Positions 29,099 to 39,134 of a DNA stretch of 64,000 nucleotides are shown one piece after another. Below the pieces are notes generated by a model that saw only the letters and a list, made by a program, of their open reading frames with translations, ran no database searches and had not been told where the DNA came from. Position numbers and translations under genes: made by a program. Source of the DNA: Rubeoparvulum massiliense (lineage in GTDB: Bacteria > Bacillota > Bacilli > Rubeoparvulales > Rubeoparvulaceae); the NCBI RefSeq assembly GCF_001049895.1, contig NZ_CVPE01000005.1, positions 62,001-126,000 on the forward strand, written 5' to 3'. The stretch's first letter is position 1. Each line of letters opens with the position of its first letter.

Positions 29099-30061
29099 CT
29101 ACTCCTTTTGGATGGGAGGAAGAGTCTCTCTATTCATGTTCAAAAGCTTCTCATACAACATCAGCACCAATTGACCTAAGGCTGTTGACGAAGTAAGTTC
29201 TCGAGAATGGGTCATGCTACCCCGCTGATTAGAGGGAGCCAAAAACAAAGAACCAATCTCCTTTGCATATGCAAGGATCATGTTTTTTTCTTCTGTCGTA
29301 TAAAACTGTCCCGTCTGAAGGTGTTGAATTACTCCGAGATAATCATATAAGAGCTTTAAGCGTAGAACCTGTTCTTCAATCTCAATTGCCCGCTTATGTT
29401 CATCATCTTGTCTTTGATGATACCGCCACTCTTCTTCTTGATACGCTTGAAATTGATTGAACTGTTGCAAACGATCTCTTCCCACTTGGAGCTGTTGGTG
29501 TAATTGGTGCTCATCACCACCGTCTCCAAGAAGATATTGAATCCACTCATCGAAAAGGGTAATGCTTTCTTGACAGAAGAGTGGAACCTGACTGCAGAGC
29601 AATCGCATAAAGCGAGGTGGAAAAATGAACAGATTAACGAGCGTTGCTACTCCAATTCCGATGAATGTGGTCAGCATCCGTGTGAAAAAGGCTACGGTAT
29701 AGTTTTCTGTTGTACTAGGAATCATTACAATGGCCGTCAAGGTGGCTACAATGAGTCCATCACCCCAGCCTAGACGATGGCAGACAAAGATTGTGACCAT
29801 CGCAGCCAATGTATAGGTAAGTGGGATGGGTCCCAATAAATAATCAAAGGTTAGCGCAAAAGCAGCTCCTAGAACCGCTGCAGGGAAGCGAATCAGCCCT
29901 TTGCGCAAAGAGGCAGCTGCGGTTGGTTCAATGGAGACGATGGTGGCCATAACAGCATAGACAACAGGTAAGTCAAAGGCGATCAGAATGGCTGATGTAA
30001 TAAAGACCGCGATCCCCGTCTTAATGAGGCGACCTCCAATCCATTGCCGCAGGCGTTCCAT
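29099..30061 (-). CDS. Aromatic acid exporter family (DUF939/FUSC-like) membrane protein
   Basis: A 320-residue protein with about six transmembrane helices in the N-terminal half (to about residue 150) and a cytoplasmic helical C-terminal half. This is the layout of DUF939/ArAE-type proteins such as B. subtilis YgaE. The FIFPPRF junction follows the last helix. Substrate unknown; the family name comes from distant similarity to AaeB-like efflux proteins. AAGGGAG lies 11 nt before the ATG. Confidence 0.8.
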   Translation of the reverse strand: MERLRQWIGGRLIKTGIAVFITSAILIAFDLPVVYAVMATIVSIEPTAAASLRKGLIRFPAAVLGAAFALTFDYLLGPIPLTYTLAAMVTIFVCHRLGWGDGLIVATLTAIVMIPSTTENYTVAFFTRMLTTFIGIGVATLVNLFIFPPRFMRLLCSQVPLFCQESITLFDEWIQYLLGDGGDEHQLHQQLQVGRDRLQQFNQFQAYQEEEWRYHQRQDDEHKRAIEIEEQVLRLKLLYDYLGVIQHLQTGQFYTTEEKNMILAYAKEIGSLFLAPSNQRGSMTHSRELTSSTALGQLVLMLYEKLLNMNRETLPPIQKE

Positions 30062-30090
30062 TTGTTGTGCACTCCCTTTGTATGTACGAA

Positions 30091-30124
30091 AAGAAGAGGT
30101 GTAAGTCGTTACTTACAACCTCCT
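30091..30124 (-). terminator. Terminator of the fadNAE operon
   Basis: On the minus strand, GAGGTTGTAAGT and ACTTACACCTC form a stem (one bulged T, 4-nt loop), followed by TTCTTTTC, about 60 nt after fadE. Confidence 0.7.
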
Positions 30125-30183
30125 CCCTCTTTCTACTTATTATTGCATGGATTATCCTGCAACTCAAGATATTCTAAGCAAGA

Positions 30184-31959
30184 TTACACCAGGTATTTTT
30201 CCTGCTCTGCCATGGCTTGGGCAACCTGACGGCGTAAGGTAATGAGATTGACAGGTTCTGTTCTTGTCAACTTCTTCACCATACTTAACATGGTGCGGAG
30301 CATATCTCCATCCTCCATATATACAAGACCTTCCCGTAATGTTTGTTCAATTCGTTGAAATGCCTCGTGGATATAGATTCGGGTCAGATTGATTTTCAAC
30401 GCTTCCCTCTCTTCACCATGCTGATGGATGGCTTTCATTGTACGGAGATACGCACTCTCCATGGCATAGATTTCGATTACCACATCAGCAGCACGAGCCA
30501 AAATCTCTTGCTCCTGTGCTAATCGCTTCTCATACTTCTGTAATGCGGTTCCCGCTAACATAATGAAAAGCTTTTTCCCATTCTCGATCATATTCTGTTC
30601 CTGGGCCAATGGCTCATCTCCTGGTAAGGAAGGAATATAAGTCAGCAGCTCCTCTTGGATACGCGTGGCTGCTTGAAGGAATGGCAATTCTCCTTTTAGT
30701 GTTTTCTTCACCAAGGTATTGGGAATCAACAAGCGATTAATCTCATTGGTTCCTTCGAAGATTCGATTGATCCGCGAATCACGATACATATTTTCAACCT
30801 CATACTCTGCCATAAAACCATAGCCACCATGGATCTGTACTGCTTCATCGGCAATCCCATCGAAGATCTCTGACCCTAATACCTTGGTAATGGAGCATTC
30901 CATGGCATACTCGGCAATGGCTGCTGCCACCCCTTGCCCATCATTGACTTCTACATCAGATAGGGCATCCTCCATTAATCCTGCTGTCCGATAGATGGCA
31001 CTCTCCAATGCGTAAGTGTTGGCAGCCATCCTCCCGATCTTCTCTTGAATTAAAGGGAATTGAATAATGGGAGTCTGAAACTGCTTCCGCTCCTTCGCAT
31101 ATTGAACCGCCACCTCAAGGGCACGCTTCGAGGACCCGACACATCCCACACCAAGCTTAAAACGACCAATATTGAGGATATTAAAAGCAATCACATGGCC
31201 ACGTCCTACTTCACCGAGGAGATTCTCCACCGGTACCTTCACCTCATCCAAGAGCAAGGTACGCGTAGAGGAACCCTTAATCCCCATCTTCTTCTCCTCA
31301 GGTCCTGTGGATACCCCCTCATAGGCGCGCTCAACGATAAAGGCGCTGAACTGCTCACCATCCACCTTTGCATAGACCACAAAGAGGTCCGCAAAGCCAG
31401 CATTGGTAATCCACTGCTTTTCCCCATTTAGGATATAATACTTTCCATCCTCTGAGAGTCGCGCTGAGGTTTTTGCACCCAAAGCATCTGAACCAGAGCC
31501 TGGCTCTGTCAGCGCATAGGCAGCTATATATTCCCCTGTTGCTAGCTTAGGGAGATACTTCGTCTTCTGTTCCTCTGTTCCAAAGTAAACGATGGGAAGA
31601 CTCCCAATCCCCACATGAGCACCTTGGGTTAGGGCAAAGGAGCGACTCAATGCAAACTTCTCTGTGATTAAACTAGAGCTGATCTTATCTAGTCCGATGC
31701 CACCATATTCTTCAGGGACATCAGCACCTAATAGTCCGAGCTCCCCTGCCTGCTTCATTAAGCGAACGGAGTGGTCAAACTGATGCTCCTCAATGGCTGG
31801 CAAAACGGGCCATACCTCTTGAGTTACAAACTCCTCCGCCGTCCTAGCAATCATCTTATGCTCTTCAGAAAAATCCTCTGGTGTAAAAAGGCGATCGGTT
31901 TCTCCCTCTTGTAAGAGAAACGCACCACCACGTACTCCCTCACGAATCGACTGACTCAT
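30184..31959 (-). CDS. fadE: FadE, acyl-CoA dehydrogenase
   Basis: A 591-residue acyl-CoA dehydrogenase of the long type with a C-terminal extension, like B. subtilis FadE (YusJ). It carries out the first, FAD-dependent step of beta-oxidation. Signatures are AYALTEPGSGSDALGAKT, the VQIHGGYGFMAEYEVEN region and RIFEGTNEINRLLI. The ATG at 31959 has GAGGAGG upstream; an in-frame extension to 32007 runs up to the fadA stop. Last gene of fadN-fadA-fadE. The electron acceptor ETF is not in this window. Confidence 0.95.
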   Translation of the reverse strand: MSQSIREGVRGGAFLLQEGETDRLFTPEDFSEEHKMIARTAEEFVTQEVWPVLPAIEEHQFDHSVRLMKQAGELGLLGADVPEEYGGIGLDKISSSLITEKFALSRSFALTQGAHVGIGSLPIVYFGTEEQKTKYLPKLATGEYIAAYALTEPGSGSDALGAKTSARLSEDGKYYILNGEKQWITNAGFADLFVVYAKVDGEQFSAFIVERAYEGVSTGPEEKKMGIKGSSTRTLLLDEVKVPVENLLGEVGRGHVIAFNILNIGRFKLGVGCVGSSKRALEVAVQYAKERKQFQTPIIQFPLIQEKIGRMAANTYALESAIYRTAGLMEDALSDVEVNDGQGVAAAIAEYAMECSITKVLGSEIFDGIADEAVQIHGGYGFMAEYEVENMYRDSRINRIFEGTNEINRLLIPNTLVKKTLKGELPFLQAATRIQEELLTYIPSLPGDEPLAQEQNMIENGKKLFIMLAGTALQKYEKRLAQEQEILARAADVVIEIYAMESAYLRTMKAIHQHGEEREALKINLTRIYIHEAFQRIEQTLREGLVYMEDGDMLRTMLSMVKKLTRTEPVNLITLRRQVAQAMAEQEKYLV

Positions 31960-32007
31960 TCTCCATTCCTCCTCATGAATCATGATCTGCAATCCAGTTG
32001 TGTACAC

Positions 32008-33192
32008 TTACTCGTTGAGTAATTCAAAGACACCTGCTGCGCCCATACCACCACCAATGCACATGGTTACGAGACCATAACGTCCACCGCGTCGTCGTAA
32101 TTCATGGAGCAAGGAGACGGTCAGTTTTGCACCAGTACAACCGAGGGGATGACCTAAGGCGATGGCTCCTCCATTTACATTCACCTTTTCTTCATCCAAT
32201 CCTAAGCTCCGGATCACTTGAATTGCTTGAGAAGCGAACGCTTCATTCAGTTCAATTAAATCAATTTGCTCCAAAGAGAGCTTTGCCTGCTCTAATGCCT
32301 TCGGTACTGCTGCAATAGGGCCAATCCCCATCACTTCTGGAGCCACACCTGCAACAGCAAAAGAGTGAAAACGTCCCATCGGCTTCACGCCAAGCTCATC
32401 AGCTTTCTTTCTTGACATGAGCAGAACAGCAGCAGCGCCATCGCTGGTCTGAGATGCATTCCCTGCAGTTACTGTACCCTGAGGATGAAAGCTAGGCTTT
32501 AACCCTGCTAAAACCTCCTGGGTTGTTGATGGTCGTACCCCTTCATCCATCGCGAAGAGATGAACCACCTCATCCCATTTTCCATCAGCCTTTCGTTTTC
32601 TTTCGACGATGGGCACAGGTACAATCTCTTCCACAAAGCGTCCTTCTGCAATGGCTTGAGCAGCTCGTTGATGGCTCCGTACAGCAAAGGCATCCTGATC
32701 CTCACGTGATACACCATAGCGACGAGCCACTTCTTCTGCCGTATGTCCCATGGACATATATACCTCGGGATATTCCTCCATTAATGTGGGGTTGGGTGAA
32801 GGTAGATTCCCCCCCATGGGAACCATACTCATACTCTCCACACCCCCAGCAATCACCACATCCGCTGCACCGATCATAATCTGCTGTGCGCCATAGGCGA
32901 TGGATTGTAGACCTGATGAACAGAAGCGATTGATGGTGATCCCAGGCACCGCTGCAGGTAAGCTAGCCCGGGCTGCAACGATTCGACCGAGATTCATCCC
33001 CTGCTCCGCTTCAGGAAAAGCACAACCTAGGATCACATCCTCGATTATCTCTCCTGTTACTTGCGGAACACGATTGAGTAGCTCTTTCACCACCAAAGCA
33101 CCGAGATCATCCGGTCGTACCTGCCGTAAACTTCCTTTCTTCGCCTTCCCTACAGGAGTGCGAACCCCTGCGACAATCACTACCTCTTCCAT
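32008..33192 (-). CDS. fadA: FadA, acetyl-CoA acyltransferase (thiolase)
   Basis: A 394-residue degradative thiolase that cleaves 3-ketoacyl-CoA. The nucleophilic cysteine is in [15 protein letters not shown], and catalytic His/Cys motifs are in [18 protein letters not shown] and [22 protein letters not shown] precedes the ATG. It lies 17 nt after fadN and 48 nt before fadE. Confidence 0.96.
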   Translation of the reverse strand: MEEVVIVAGVRTPVGKAKKGSLRQVRPDDLGALVVKELLNRVPQVTGEIIEDVILGCAFPEAEQGMNLGRIVAARASLPAAVPGITINRFCSSGLQSIAYGAQQIMIGAADVVIAGGVESMSMVPMGGNLPSPNPTLMEEYPEVYMSMGHTAEEVARRYGVSREDQDAFAVRSHQRAAQAIAEGRFVEEIVPVPIVERKRKADGKWDEVVHLFAMDEGVRPSTTQEVLAGLKPSFHPQGTVTAGNASQTSDGAAAVLLMSRKKADELGVKPMGRFHSFAVAGVAPEVMGIGPIAAVPKALEQAKLSLEQIDLIELNEAFASQAIQVIRSLGLDEEKVNVNGGAIALGHPLGCTGAKLTVSLLHELRRRGGRYGLVTMCIGGGMGAAGVFELLNE

Positions 33193-33209
33193 TCCATCCT
33201 CCTCCTCTC

Positions 33210-35609
33210 TTAATTACGTAAAGGCTTTCCTTTTAACAGCATGTGCTGCATGCGTTGCTGTGTTTTCACTTCCCCAAGCAGACTGAGAAATGCTTCCCGT
33301 TCAAGATCTAGTAGATACTCTTCATCTACAAGCGTCCCTTTCGGCACATGTCCACCTGCGAGGACAAAAGCCAGTTTTTTCGCAATGGTATAGTCATGAT
33401 CACTGATCTGCCCACTCTGTAAAAAGCCATAGGCTCCTAATTCCAAAGTAGCAAGGCCCGTTTCCCCCACCACCGGAATCTTGCGAGGAATCGGTGGTGC
33501 ATAGCCTTCCTCTGCTAATCGGATCGCCTTCTGCTTCGCATCATAGAGTAGAAAATCTTGATTCATCGTGACCCCATCCTGTGGACGAAGTAATCCTAAG
33601 GCTTTCGCTTCATGGGCACTGGTAGAGACCCGCGCCATGGCAATTAACATGAAGGCTTGATTCACATAGGACTGGAGGTCCACTTCTACCCCTTCAGGAA
33701 TGGTATCCAGTAGACGGAGTAGGACCTCTTTATTCCCTCCACCGCCAGGAATCAACCCGACGCCAACCTCCACTAAGCCGAGATAGGTCTCCGCAGCAGC
33801 CTGAATATGAGCAGCTGGAAAGCTGATCTCTGCACCGCCTCCCAAAGCCATTTGAAACGGCGCAGCGACCACCGGAATCTTGCTATACTTCAGCTTCATC
33901 ATGGCTTGTTGAAAGCCTTTGATCACCTGCTCCAGCTCAAACCAATTCTCATCCTGTGCCTCCATGAGCATCAAAGCGATATTGGCGCCGACACAGAAGT
34001 GTTTTCCTTGATTCCCGATCACGAGCCCACGATATCGCTCCTCCAGCTTGGGAAGCTCTTGGTGAATCAGCTGAATCACATCAAGCCCTAATGCATTATT
34101 AGGTGAAGTAAACTGCAGCAATGCGATGCCATCATCTAGATCAAGGAGCGTAGCACCTGCATTCCGCGTAATCACCCGTCCTTTTTCCTTCAATGCTTCG
34201 AGATTGATCACTCGCTGATCATGCTCAATCTCGCGCAAACCAGCACCCTTCGTAAAGAAGTGAGTCGTTCCAATGTTTCTTTGATAAAAACTAGTCTGAC
34301 CTGATGCTAACAGCTCTTTAACGAGGGTGGGAATCACTTCTCCTTCTGCTTGCATCCGTTCCACACTCTTCACCACACCGAGGGCATCCCAGACTTCAAA
34401 GGGGCCAAGCTCCCAGCCAAAGCCCCAACGCATGGCCTGATCGATGCTATGAAGATCCTCCGCAATCTCCCCAACCTTACTTGCCGCATAGAGCAAGGTG
34501 GATTTTAATACCTCCCAAACCAATTTTCCTGCACGATCCTCACTATAAGCAAGAATTCGAATCTTCTCTTCTAAGGTCTTCGCCTGCTTCGCTCTGTTGA
34601 TGGAAGGTGCTTGCATCCGTTGACGCGGTCGATACTCCATGCTCTCCACATTGAGGACGAGAATCTCTTTCCCGGCTTGCCCACGTGTTTTTTGATAAAA
34701 GCCTTGACCAGTTTTGGCACCCAACCAGCCATTACTGATCATGGTCTGGACAAATGTCGGTAAGCAAAAGACCTGTTTCTCTGCTTCATCTTCCACATGG
34801 AGGTGAACATTATTGGCCACATGGGCATACGTATCTAGACCAACCACATCCAAGGTACGGAAGGTGGCACTCTTAGGGCGACCTAAAAGCGGACCTGTTA
34901 CCTCATCCACTTCATCGATGCCATAGCCACCTTCCACCATGGCCTGGATCGTTACTTGAAGCCCATAGGTTCCGATCCGATTGGCGATAAAATTCACCGT
35001 ATCACGAGCAATGACTACACCTTTACCAAGACGCTGCTCAGCGAATTGACGGATGAATTGAACGACCTCTGGCTTCGTCTCCTCTGTGGGTATCACTTCC
35101 AATAATTTCAGATAGCGCGGAGGATTGAAGAAATGAGTTCCGCAGAAATGGTGACGAAAATCATCGCTTCGACCAGCTGCCATAGCAGCGATGGAGATCC
35201 CTGAGGTATTGGAGCTCACAATACTTCCTGGTTTTCTCCACTCATCCACCAATTGAAAGATAACTTGCTTTACCTCCAGCTTCTCCACAACCACTTCAAT
35301 AATCCAATCGGCCTGTTGCAAGCGTTCATGATGGTCCTCCAAGTTACCTGCTTCAATTCGCTTCAAGTGAGCAGGTGTAAAGAGAGGCGCTGGCTTGGTC
35401 TGTAATAAGCGCTGCCTCGCCTCTTCTGCCAAGCGATTACGAACCCTTGGATCCTCCAATGTTAAGCCTGCTTGCTCCTCTTTGGCTGTGAGACTCTGTG
35501 GTACAATGTCGAGTAAATCTACTATCAACCCTGCATTGGCTAGGTGTGCTGCGATCCCTGATCCCATGACACCAGAGCCAATCACCACAACACGACGGAT
35601 CGCTCTCAT
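33210..35609 (-). CDS. fadN: FadN, 3-hydroxyacyl-CoA dehydrogenase / enoyl-CoA hydratase
   Basis: A multifunctional beta-oxidation protein of about 799 residues. The N-terminal NAD-dependent 3-hydroxyacyl-CoA dehydrogenase has [21 protein letters not shown] and the [14 protein letters not shown] motif. The C-terminal enoyl-CoA hydratase domain has [20 protein letters not shown]. This is the reverse of the FadB domain order and is typical of Bacillus FadN. The ATG at 35609 suits the GGGGG site best; 35615 is an alternative. The FadR-type operator sits just upstream. Confidence 0.95.
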   Translation of the reverse strand: MRAIRRVVVIGSGVMGSGIAAHLANAGLIVDLLDIVPQSLTAKEEQAGLTLEDPRVRNRLAEEARQRLLQTKPAPLFTPAHLKRIEAGNLEDHHERLQQADWIIEVVVEKLEVKQVIFQLVDEWRKPGSIVSSNTSGISIAAMAAGRSDDFRHHFCGTHFFNPPRYLKLLEVIPTEETKPEVVQFIRQFAEQRLGKGVVIARDTVNFIANRIGTYGLQVTIQAMVEGGYGIDEVDEVTGPLLGRPKSATFRTLDVVGLDTYAHVANNVHLHVEDEAEKQVFCLPTFVQTMISNGWLGAKTGQGFYQKTRGQAGKEILVLNVESMEYRPRQRMQAPSINRAKQAKTLEEKIRILAYSEDRAGKLVWEVLKSTLLYAASKVGEIAEDLHSIDQAMRWGFGWELGPFEVWDALGVVKSVERMQAEGEVIPTLVKELLASGQTSFYQRNIGTTHFFTKGAGLREIEHDQRVINLEALKEKGRVITRNAGATLLDLDDGIALLQFTSPNNALGLDVIQLIHQELPKLEERYRGLVIGNQGKHFCVGANIALMLMEAQDENWFELEQVIKGFQQAMMKLKYSKIPVVAAPFQMALGGGAEISFPAAHIQAAAETYLGLVEVGVGLIPGGGGNKEVLLRLLDTIPEGVEVDLQSYVNQAFMLIAMARVSTSAHEAKALGLLRPQDGVTMNQDFLLYDAKQKAIRLAEEGYAPPIPRKIPVVGETGLATLELGAYGFLQSGQISDHDYTIAKKLAFVLAGGHVPKGTLVDEEYLLDLEREAFLSLLGEVKTQQRMQHMLLKGKPLRN

Positions 35610-35650
35610 TCTCATTCCCCCTTCTTGCTTCTCCATCCAGCTTTAATTTT

Positions 35651-35668
35651 TGAATGAATGTTCATTCA
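35651..35668. promoter_or_regulatory. FadR-type operator
   Basis: TGAATGAATGTTCATTCA is an 18-bp palindrome matching the B. subtilis FadR (YsiA) consensus TGAATGANTANTCATTCA. It lies between the fad promoter and fadN, so acyl-CoA-responsive repression of fadNAE is expected. Confidence 0.85.
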
Positions 35669-35727
35669 TTATTGGTTAAAAAAATGAAGAAGAACCTATT
35701 TCCCTTCTTCTCCCTCTCTTTGATCTC

Positions 35728-35757
35728 ATCATAAAGCATGTTGCAGAAAAAAATCAA
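35728..35757 (-). promoter_or_regulatory. Housekeeping promoter of fadNAE
   Basis: Minus-strand -35 TTGATT (35752-35757), 18-nt spacer, -10 TATGAT (35728-35733). The predicted start near 35721 is about 55 nt upstream of the FadR palindrome. Confidence 0.55.
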
Positions 35758-35806
35758 CTGAAATGTTCTATATTTTATAATTTTCTGTCTCTTCTTTTAA
35801 ATATTG

Positions 35807-35833
35807 AAAAGCCCATGGGAGGTTGGGCTTTTT
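35807..35833 (-). terminator. Terminator after the BshB2-like gene
   Basis: AAAAGCCCA (35807-35815) pairs with TGGGCTTTT (35824-35832) around an 8-nt loop, with T/A runs on both sides; it starts right after the minus-strand stop. Confidence 0.8.
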
Positions 35834-35837
35834 AAGA

Positions 35838-36509
35838 CTATTTTTCTAGCTTGGGATGAATGACAGGAATGAATGCTTCAAACATGGCAATCCTCTCTCG
35901 TGCTGAATCCCGTTGCCATAGCCACTTCTCCTGCTCCATCTGTGTGCGGTGTGCTTGCAGTGCAGTCACCTTCTTCTCCCAAGTATCCGTAATCTCGATA
36001 CGGACCAGATCCTTCTGCTGTAGTCCTAGCTCACTAGCTTTCTCCCATTCTGCAGGAAAGAGCGGATAGTATAGCATACAGGGATGGGAGCTACTCATGA
36101 ACGCTTCCGTTGCACAGCGGGAGACCGCACGATGATCAGCATGATAATTGAACCGTCCCAGTAGCCCAAAGGTGACAACCAGATCCGGCTTCAGTTGCTC
36201 CATCCAGTCTCGTAAGATGGAAGTGAGTGGCTCTGGCTCATGAAGCTCCACTTCCTTATCCTTAATATCGAGGAAATGAAGATACTGAACACCCATTACC
36301 TCACAGGCCTGTCGTAATTCTGCTTCACGAACTTGAGGAAGCTCTTCCCTCGTAGTAAACGGAGGATCCCCCATTCGGCGTCCTGCTTCGCCTCTCGTTG
36401 CACAGAGCAAGGTGATCTCTGCTCCCTCCTCAGCCCATTTGGTCAGAGAACCACCACATGCGAAGGTTTCGTCGTCGGGATGTGCAAAAATTGCGAGAAT
36501 CCGTTTCAT
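35838..36509 (-). CDS. BshB2-like PIG-L deacetylase
   Basis: A zinc-dependent LmbE/PIG-L deacetylase of 223 residues. The metal site AHPDDE lies near the N-terminus and HADH is in the middle. The segment GEAGRRMGDPPFTTREELPQVREAEL closely follows B. subtilis BshB2 (YojG), which deacetylates GlcNAc-malate in bacillithiol synthesis. Bacillithiol function is therefore likely, though PIG-L enzymes are diverse. GGGAGGGAG lies eight bases before the ATG. It follows modC on the same strand by 59 nt. Confidence 0.8.
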   Translation of the reverse strand: MKRILAIFAHPDDETFACGGSLTKWAEEGAEITLLCATRGEAGRRMGDPPFTTREELPQVREAELRQACEVMGVQYLHFLDIKDKEVELHEPEPLTSILRDWMEQLKPDLVVTFGLLGRFNYHADHRAVSRCATEAFMSSSHPCMLYYPLFPAEWEKASELGLQQKDLVRIEITDTWEKKVTALQAHRTQMEQEKWLWQRDSARERIAMFEAFIPVIHPKLEK

Positions 36510-36568
36510 CGATTAACTCCCTCCCTCATCGTCTATTTCTCTTATCCTACCATGAAGGAGTTAATTGC

Positions 36569-37249
36569 TCAATATACCAGCGCTTCACTTTCACCCACTT
36601 TAGCATAATGAAGTACCCCTTCGTTTAAATGAAGAATCCGATCGCCGAGCCGTTCTGCTTCCGTACGATCATGGGTGACGAGAATGGTGGGAATCTGCCA
36701 CTCTTGATGTAAGCGTAGTAGTTCGTCCTGACACTGGCAACGTGTATCTGGGTCCAACGCTGACATGGGCTCATCGAGGAGTAGGACTTGTGGTTGAATA
36801 GCTAAAGCTCGAGCAAGTGCAACCCGTTGCTTCTCTCCGCCCGAGATTTGATTGGGATACTTCTTTAGCAGATGACCGATATGAAGGGTGGAGACAAGAT
36901 GATCTACATGCTGACACACCTGTTGATACTCCCGCCGTCTGAAGCCATAGCAGATATTCTGTTCCACAGTCATATGGGGAAAGAGAGCATAGTCCTGAAA
37001 GAGATAACCCACTCTTCTTTTCTGAATTGGTAGCGTCTCATGCTTCCCATCCTCAGATCGTTGGAAGAATACCTGATCATTGCAGATGATTTTCCCTTGG
37101 TCAGGATGAACCAAACCAGCAATACTGTTTAATATGGTAGTTTTCCCTGCTCCTGATGGACCGAACAGAACCACAATTTCATTCTCCACAGTAAAATTAG
37201 CACGTAATACCGTCTGCGTAAGTTGCTTCACAATCTGGACCTGTAACAT
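36569..37249 (-). CDS. modC: ModC-like molybdate/tungstate ABC transporter ATPase
   Basis: A 226-residue ABC ATPase with Walker A FGPSGAGKTTILNS, signature ISGGEKQRVALARALA, Walker B VLLLDEPMSALDPDT and the H-loop THDRTEA. It is short: the C-terminal oxyanion-binding (TOBE/MOP) domain of E. coli ModC is missing, so the usual feedback inhibition by bound molybdate on ModC is probably absent. It starts one base after the modB stop, with AGGGAGGGG upstream. Confidence 0.88.
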   Translation of the reverse strand: MLQVQIVKQLTQTVLRANFTVENEIVVLFGPSGAGKTTILNSIAGLVHPDQGKIICNDQVFFQRSEDGKHETLPIQKRRVGYLFQDYALFPHMTVEQNICYGFRRREYQQVCQHVDHLVSTLHIGHLLKKYPNQISGGEKQRVALARALAIQPQVLLLDEPMSALDPDTRCQCQDELLRLHQEWQIPTILVTHDRTEAERLGDRILHLNEGVLHYAKVGESEALVY

Positions 37250-37250
37250 C

Positions 37251-37949
37251 TTATCCCCTCCCTTCCTGTTGTGTGTAGCGTTGGATATTTTTCTTACTCC
37301 ACCAATTAAGCCACATGATAATACTTAAGCCAAAGGTAACGATGATAATCGCCCAAAAAGCAGCTAGATCCATATGCCCTGACTCTACGGCAAAATAGAT
37401 GGCCAATGGCATGGTATCCGTCCGTCCTGGAATATAGCCAGCTAGCATCAGGGTAGCACCAAATTCGCCTAGCGCACGGGCAAATGTAAGGACCAAACCA
37501 GCCAATAGGCCAGGCCACGCTAAGGGAAAGGTAATGGTGCGAAAAACATGGAGACGTGATGCCCCCATGAGAAGTGCAGCTGATTCTAGCCGGCGATCCA
37601 CCTGCTGAAAAGCAGCAACTGCATTCTGATACATGAGTGGAAAAGAGACGACCACAGAGGCAATCACTGCTGCCACCCAAGTAAAAACCACCTGTACACC
37701 AAACCAATCATCGAGCCACTTGCCAATCATTCCATTTTTCCCAAACAGAATGAGTAAGCCGAAGCCTACAACGGTAGGAGGCAAGACAAGGGGTAGGGTA
37801 ACAAGGGCTTCGATGAAGCTCTTTCCAAAGAATTGATGGCGGGCCATCCAGTGAGCCAATGCTACCCCGATCATAAAGACGATCAATGTAGCCATGCCTG
37901 CAATTTTTAATGAGAGAAGAAAGGGTGTCATATTCACTTGGTCTAGCAC
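37251..37949 (-). CDS. modB: ModB, molybdate/tungstate ABC transporter permease
   Basis: A 232-residue inner-membrane permease with about five helices and the conserved EAA loop (AALLMGASRLHVFRTITFPLAWPGL), plus RALGEFGATLMLAGYIPGRTDT, typical of ModB. GTG start preceded by GGGGGAG. It lies between modA and modC in one operon. Confidence 0.92.
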   Translation of the reverse strand: MLDQVNMTPFLLSLKIAGMATLIVFMIGVALAHWMARHQFFGKSFIEALVTLPLVLPPTVVGFGLLILFGKNGMIGKWLDDWFGVQVVFTWVAAVIASVVVSFPLMYQNAVAAFQQVDRRLESAALLMGASRLHVFRTITFPLAWPGLLAGLVLTFARALGEFGATLMLAGYIPGRTDTMPLAIYFAVESGHMDLAAFWAIIIVTFGLSIIMWLNWWSKKNIQRYTQQEGRG

Positions 37950-38000
37950 GATTCGTCTCCCCCTTGTAATGATCTACCTAGCTTTTTATCTCATAATCTC

Positions 38001-38822
38001 TTAGGGTTGGCGAAAGCCATAGGATTGCAAGGTGGCTGCACCATCACCTAGTAGGTATTGAATAAACTCCTGAGCCATTTCTGCATGGGTGCTGTTGGCA
38101 ACTACAGCTGCTGGATAGAGGATGGGATCATGCCCTTCATCCACTGTGGAGACAACTTGAACTTGATCGGAGATGGCAGCATCACTAGCAAATACCACGC
38201 CATAATCCACATTCTTAGATTCTACATAGGTAAGAACTTGTCGTACATTGGAGGTGTAGATGATCCGCTCTTGAAGCTGTTCCCAGATCCCTGCTGCTTC
38301 TAAGCTTTGCTTTGCATATTTTCCAGCAGGAACGGTCTCGATTTCACCAATAGCAAGCTGACCATATTGTTCATCTGCAAGATCAGCCAATGTAGCTGGT
38401 AATTCCGTGCGATCTGCTTGCGTGATTAACACAAGGTCATTTCCTACCACATCCGCACGGGTAGCAGAATCAATCAAGGCTTTTTCTTCAAGGTCATTCA
38501 TAAATGACTGATTGGCAGAGATAAAAATATCCACAGGTGCACCTTGCTCAATCTGTTGTGCGAGCTTACCTGAACTGGCCATATTTAAAGTGATGGTTAC
38601 ATGATCATGACTTGCTTCAAAATCTGCTTTAATCTGGTTGAGCGCATCGGTTAAACTAGCTGCGGCAGATACCATTAATTCAATGGGTTCTTCTGTTTCA
38701 GCTGGGGCTGTGTTTTCATTCTCCTTCGGAGCATCATCCTTCTGTCCACAAGCAGCAAGCGTGCTAATAAGTAAGATCACTGTAAAAATCAGTGCGAATT
38801 TTTTCATCCATGATTGTTTCAA
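38001..38822 (-). CDS. modA: ModA, molybdate/tungstate-binding lipoprotein
   Basis: A 273-residue extracellular binding lipoprotein. A signal peptide ends in the lipobox LAACGQK, followed by a Glu/Thr linker. The ModA signature VSAAASLTDALNQIKADFE holds the serine that binds the oxyanion, and NMASSGKLAQQIEQGAPVDIFISAN follows. TTG start behind AAGGAG. The leader contains a Moco/Tuco-type riboswitch and a terminator (38863-39020), so transcription of the whole mod operon should respond to cofactor levels. Confidence 0.93.
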   Translation of the reverse strand: MKQSWMKKFALIFTVILLISTLAACGQKDDAPKENENTAPAETEEPIELMVSAAASLTDALNQIKADFEASHDHVTITLNMASSGKLAQQIEQGAPVDIFISANQSFMNDLEEKALIDSATRADVVGNDLVLITQADRTELPATLADLADEQYGQLAIGEIETVPAGKYAKQSLEAAGIWEQLQERIIYTSNVRQVLTYVESKNVDYGVVFASDAAISDQVQVVSTVDEGHDPILYPAAVVANSTHAEMAQEFIQYLLGDGAATLQSYGFRQP

Positions 38823-38862
38823 GCTACTTCACTCCTTATTTAAGTTGACGGCTTCGGATAAC

Positions 38863-38905
38863 AAAAAACAGGTTGTCCTTTGCAAATGGAAAGGAACAAC
38901 CTGTT
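38863..38905 (-). terminator. Intrinsic terminator in the modA leader (riboswitch expression platform)
   Basis: On the minus strand, AACAGGTTGTTCCTTT pairs with AAAGGACAACCTGTT (one bulge) and is followed by TTTTTTG. It lies between the riboswitch aptamer and modA, so it is the likely on/off switch. Confidence 0.88.
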
Positions 38906-38914
38906 ACGAGCTGA

Positions 38915-39020
38915 TCTTCATTGTTCACTCCTTTCCAGCGGGAGGCACATGCGTTTCCACACATACCCTATCGGTCTATGAACCATAGACGGATCCACAG
39001 GTTCAATAGACTCGGAGTTC
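38915..39020 (-). ncRNA. Moco/Tuco-type riboswitch, compact form
   Basis: Leader of modABC. The 3' part reads GCCUCCCGCUGGAAAGGAGUG, very close to the conserved end of the E. coli moaA Moco riboswitch. It is preceded by a stem capped by a GGAA (GNRA-type) loop, and earlier by a perfect GUCUAUG/CAUAGAC hairpin. ACUCC near 39018 pairs with GGAGU near 38928 as the closing stem. The aptamer is about 95 nt, shorter than the E. coli form, and seems to lack the extended P3 arm, which has been proposed to mark tungsten-cofactor (Tuco) sensing. An imperfect palindrome at 39027-39048 lies just upstream. Confidence 0.8.
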
Positions 39021-39134
39021 ATATGGGCCATTCATCCGGATGATTGGCATGTTTCTTCACCCATATTTTACTACACTCAAGGAGAGGAGAGTTAAAGCAA
39101 GTATGACAATTACTTGAATTCACACAGCAAATTC

